Assembly (NCBI GenBank): GCA_044449065.1
Contig: JBIOHP010000041.1
Span: 1 to 18,714, forward strand
DNA length: 18,714 bases
Origin: JBIOHP01 sp044449065
Lineage (GTDB): Bacteria > Bacteroidota > Ignavibacteria > UBA10030 > SZUA-254
Reading direction: 5' to 3'
Shown here: positions 17,341 to 18,714 of the stretch, in pieces
How positions within the stretch are numbered: the first letter of the stretch is position 1
Layout: every line of letters begins with the position of its first letter
Notes under the pieces: generated by a model
What the model was told of the DNA's origin: nothing
Seen by the model: only the letters and a program-made list of their open reading frames with translations
Database searches by the model: none
Made by a program: the position numbers and the translations under genes

Positions 17341-17342
17341 TC

Positions 17343-18374
17343 TTATTGTTCTTTAACAGCGAGGATATAAACGCCCGAGGTTGTTAAATCCGTGTCGGTA
17401 AAATGTTTGAACCGTTGTGCAAGTTCCGAACGTTTAATCCCGCTGCGATCTTCAACGGGCTGGAGATACAGGGGTTTAAATTTATATCTTTCCAGCATCT
17501 TTATGTGAGTGGATAGCGGCTCCCTGTTGAGTAAATACGGTTTATTACCCTTAATTAAACCCCATGTAAAATCCGAATATGCCCAGTGTCCATTCCAGAT
17601 ATTTGAAGTTCCGTGGCACTTAAAATCGATTTGATGAGAAACCAACCCGCCCTTCTTCAACCAGTAAAAAATCGATTGGTATGTATTATCGAGATCTTCC
17701 ACGTGTTCCAGCACGGCTTGTGAAAAGATCAGATCCACGGTTTCGGGTTTAATAATGTTCCGGTCATACCAGGGACAATAATATTCGATTGATTTTTCGT
17801 GAGAATCGGCACCGATAATATGGAACAGATCGTTTCTCAATCGTGTGAGTCTGGTTTTATCAAGAGACGCCTGTAATCGTGCTTCACTGATAACATCGTA
17901 AGGGAATTGATGGGATTCGAGTTTAGGTTTCACCTGTGTGAATTCTGTGTCGTCGGGAATTGCAGATTTATTTAAAAACAGATCGGATATTTCATCAAAT
18001 ATTTTTACATTGCGTTCGTTGTTGATGTGAGGGACAACATCGAGAGAATAATATTTTTTGGCTCCGCTGAGGAGTCCTGCTAATCCGATGCCGATAGAAT
18101 CCCCTGGACCCAGTTCGGCGATGATTTCCGGAAACGAGTGTCCGTTGCGATAGATATTACAGAGATGTCTCAACCACACAGAGTAGCAATACCGTGCGGA
18201 TAGGGTTCCGCCTGTTCCCATCGTGCGGCCGATGACGGGGAAATAGCTTTTGATTCCGCCAGCTATTGCTTTCAAACTCATGTGGTTAAACATATTATTT
18301 CCCGTAGAGGAAGTTAGTATTTGTCCATTGAAATAGTTGATTAAAAAAGTGAGAAAGTTCATCTCCACCCACAT
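17343..18374 (-). CDS. Class I SAM-dependent methyltransferase, substrate unknown
   Basis: A 343-residue predicted cytoplasmic enzyme. The Rossmann-type SAM-binding motif I is ELGPGDSIG (86-95), the acidic residue after strand 2 is D112 in YYSLDVV, and DLIFSQAVLEHVED (214-227) followed by LKKGG (239-243) is the usual motif IV/V region of Methyltransf_11-like proteins. About 85 residues precede motif I and may form a substrate-specific cap. No signal peptide or T9SS tail is present, unlike its neighbours. The start is uncertain: ATG at 18374 has AGG directly before it, and a second ATG at 18362 follows GGAG without spacing. It begins 112 bp after the stop of the upstream T9SS cargo gene, so co-transcription is possible. 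Sugar, lipid or small-molecule methylation are all open. Confidence 0.8.
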   Translation of the reverse strand: MWVEMNFLTFLINYFNGQILTSSTGNNMFNHMSLKAIAGGIKSYFPVIGRTMGTGGTLSARYCYSVWLRHLCNIYRNGHSFPEIIAELGPGDSIGIGLAGLLSGAKKYYSLDVVPHINNERNVKIFDEISDLFLNKSAIPDDTEFTQVKPKLESHQFPYDVISEARLQASLDKTRLTRLRNDLFHIIGADSHEKSIEYYCPWYDRNIIKPETVDLIFSQAVLEHVEDLDNTYQSIFYWLKKGGLVSHQIDFKCHGTSNIWNGHWAYSDFTWGLIKGNKPYLLNREPLSTHIKMLERYKFKPLYLQPVEDRSGIKRSELAQRFKHFTDTDLTTSGVYILAVKEQ

Positions 18375-18486
18375 CCTGTTACGGTTGTTATGATCGTGTA
18401 ACCGGGAAATTAACCGCTCACCCCGAAAATTTACAGAAGAATGGAGAGAGAATCAAGTGACGGATTTTGGGATGGCGCTTCCCCGA

Positions 18487-18714
18487 TTACTTGATGAGGA
18501 TCATCTTTCGAATTTGCGTGTAGGATTTTGAAGGGTCGTCTGTACGAGTTGCATCAAGCCGGTAAAAATAAACGCCGCTCGATATATTCACCGCATTCCA
18601 TATAGTTTCCCGGTATCCTCCATCTTGAATTTCATCCACCAGAGTTTTAACAACCTGACCTAGAACATTGTAAACGACCATGTGCACTTTAGACGCGGCA
18701 GGCAAACTATAATG
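18487..18714 (-). CDS. C-terminal end of a T9SS type A cargo protein (partial)
   Basis: The frame is open to the window edge, so only the last 75 residues are seen and the start lies outside. An apparent TTG start at 18705 is internal, because HYS precedes LPAASKV in frame. The segment is the T9SS sorting tail: YSLPAASKVHMVVYNVLGQ, a DEIQDGG turn, SGVYFYRL and a terminal KMILIK. It is closest to the tails of the proteins ending at 854 and 8487. Nothing can be said about the rest of the protein. No strong terminator separates it from the methyltransferase gene. Confidence 0.85.
   Translation of the reverse strand, partial: HYSLPAASKVHMVVYNVLGQVVKTLVDEIQDGGYRETIWNAVNISSGVYFYRLDATRTDDPSKSYTQIRKMILIK

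Larger units (their letters stand above)
16848..17342. other. Intergenic region, mostly empty
   Basis: AT-rich DNA upstream of the giant protease gene and downstream of the methyltransferase gene. It contains promoter-like boxes for the protease (16934-16962), a small bulged hairpin (16903-16925, gctggattcc against ggaatcagc), a palindrome gatcatgatc (17333-17342) and a possible small plus-strand ORF (17224-17340). No convincing terminator for the methyltransferase gene is seen. Confidence 0.6.

Noticed and set aside
17333..17342. Palindrome gatcatgatc as the methyltransferase terminator
   Set aside because: It is short, without a loop or following T-run on the minus strand.
18487..18705. 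A complete 72-residue gene starting at TTG 18705
   Set aside because: The frame continues upstream to the window edge and the sequence is the conserved end of a T9SS sorting tail, so it is a truncated larger gene.

Overview
The window comes from a bacterium of the FCB superphylum (Bacteroidetes, Chlorobi, Ignavibacteria and related lineages). Four of the five recognisable genes end in the C-terminal sorting domain of type IX secretion (T9SS, type A), with the 'YPNPFNP...Y.LP...V.L.(I/V)YN(V/I)LGQ....SGVY.YRL...K(M/L)(V/I/L)L(I/M)K' pattern common in Ignavibacteria-like genomes. I cannot place it at species level. All confidently called genes lie on the minus strand; no tRNA, rRNA, CRISPR array, transposase or phage gene was seen.

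Layout from left to right: 1-853 is non-coding and rich in repeats. It holds a very GC-rich palindrome (72-160), a 23-bp direct repeat pair and several inverted repeats. 854-4750 encodes a 1298-residue secreted multidomain protein: two FnIII-like modules, a beta-rich OB-like region, two SdrD B-like modules, a paired 'GWN...GYWxK' module and a T9SS tail. 5016-8168 encodes a 1050-residue KP-43-like subtilase with two BACON/Hydin-like beta modules, the same paired 'GWN...GYWxK' module and a T9SS tail, followed by a clear intrinsic terminator. 8487-16742 (frame open to 16847) encodes a giant subtilase of about 2750 residues. Its order is prodomain, S8 catalytic domain, HYR-like domain, jelly-roll 1, six FnIII-like repeats, jelly-roll 2, nine FnIII-like repeats, jelly-roll 3 and T9SS tail, and it ends at tandem terminator hairpins. 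16848-17342 is mostly empty but carries promoter-like boxes and a possible 38-codon plus-strand ORF. 17343-18374 encodes a class I SAM-dependent methyltransferase of unknown substrate. 18487-18714 is the C-terminal end of another T9SS cargo gene that runs off the window.

Taken together this looks like an array of separately transcribed exported surface proteins: two proteases with intact catalytic triads and one probable structural or binding protein, all inferred to be exported by Sec and then delivered by T9SS to the cell surface or medium. The most notable biology is the modular evolution of the giant protease, with higher-order block duplication and a recent 576-bp in-frame duplication, plus the unexplained repeats in the first 850 bases.
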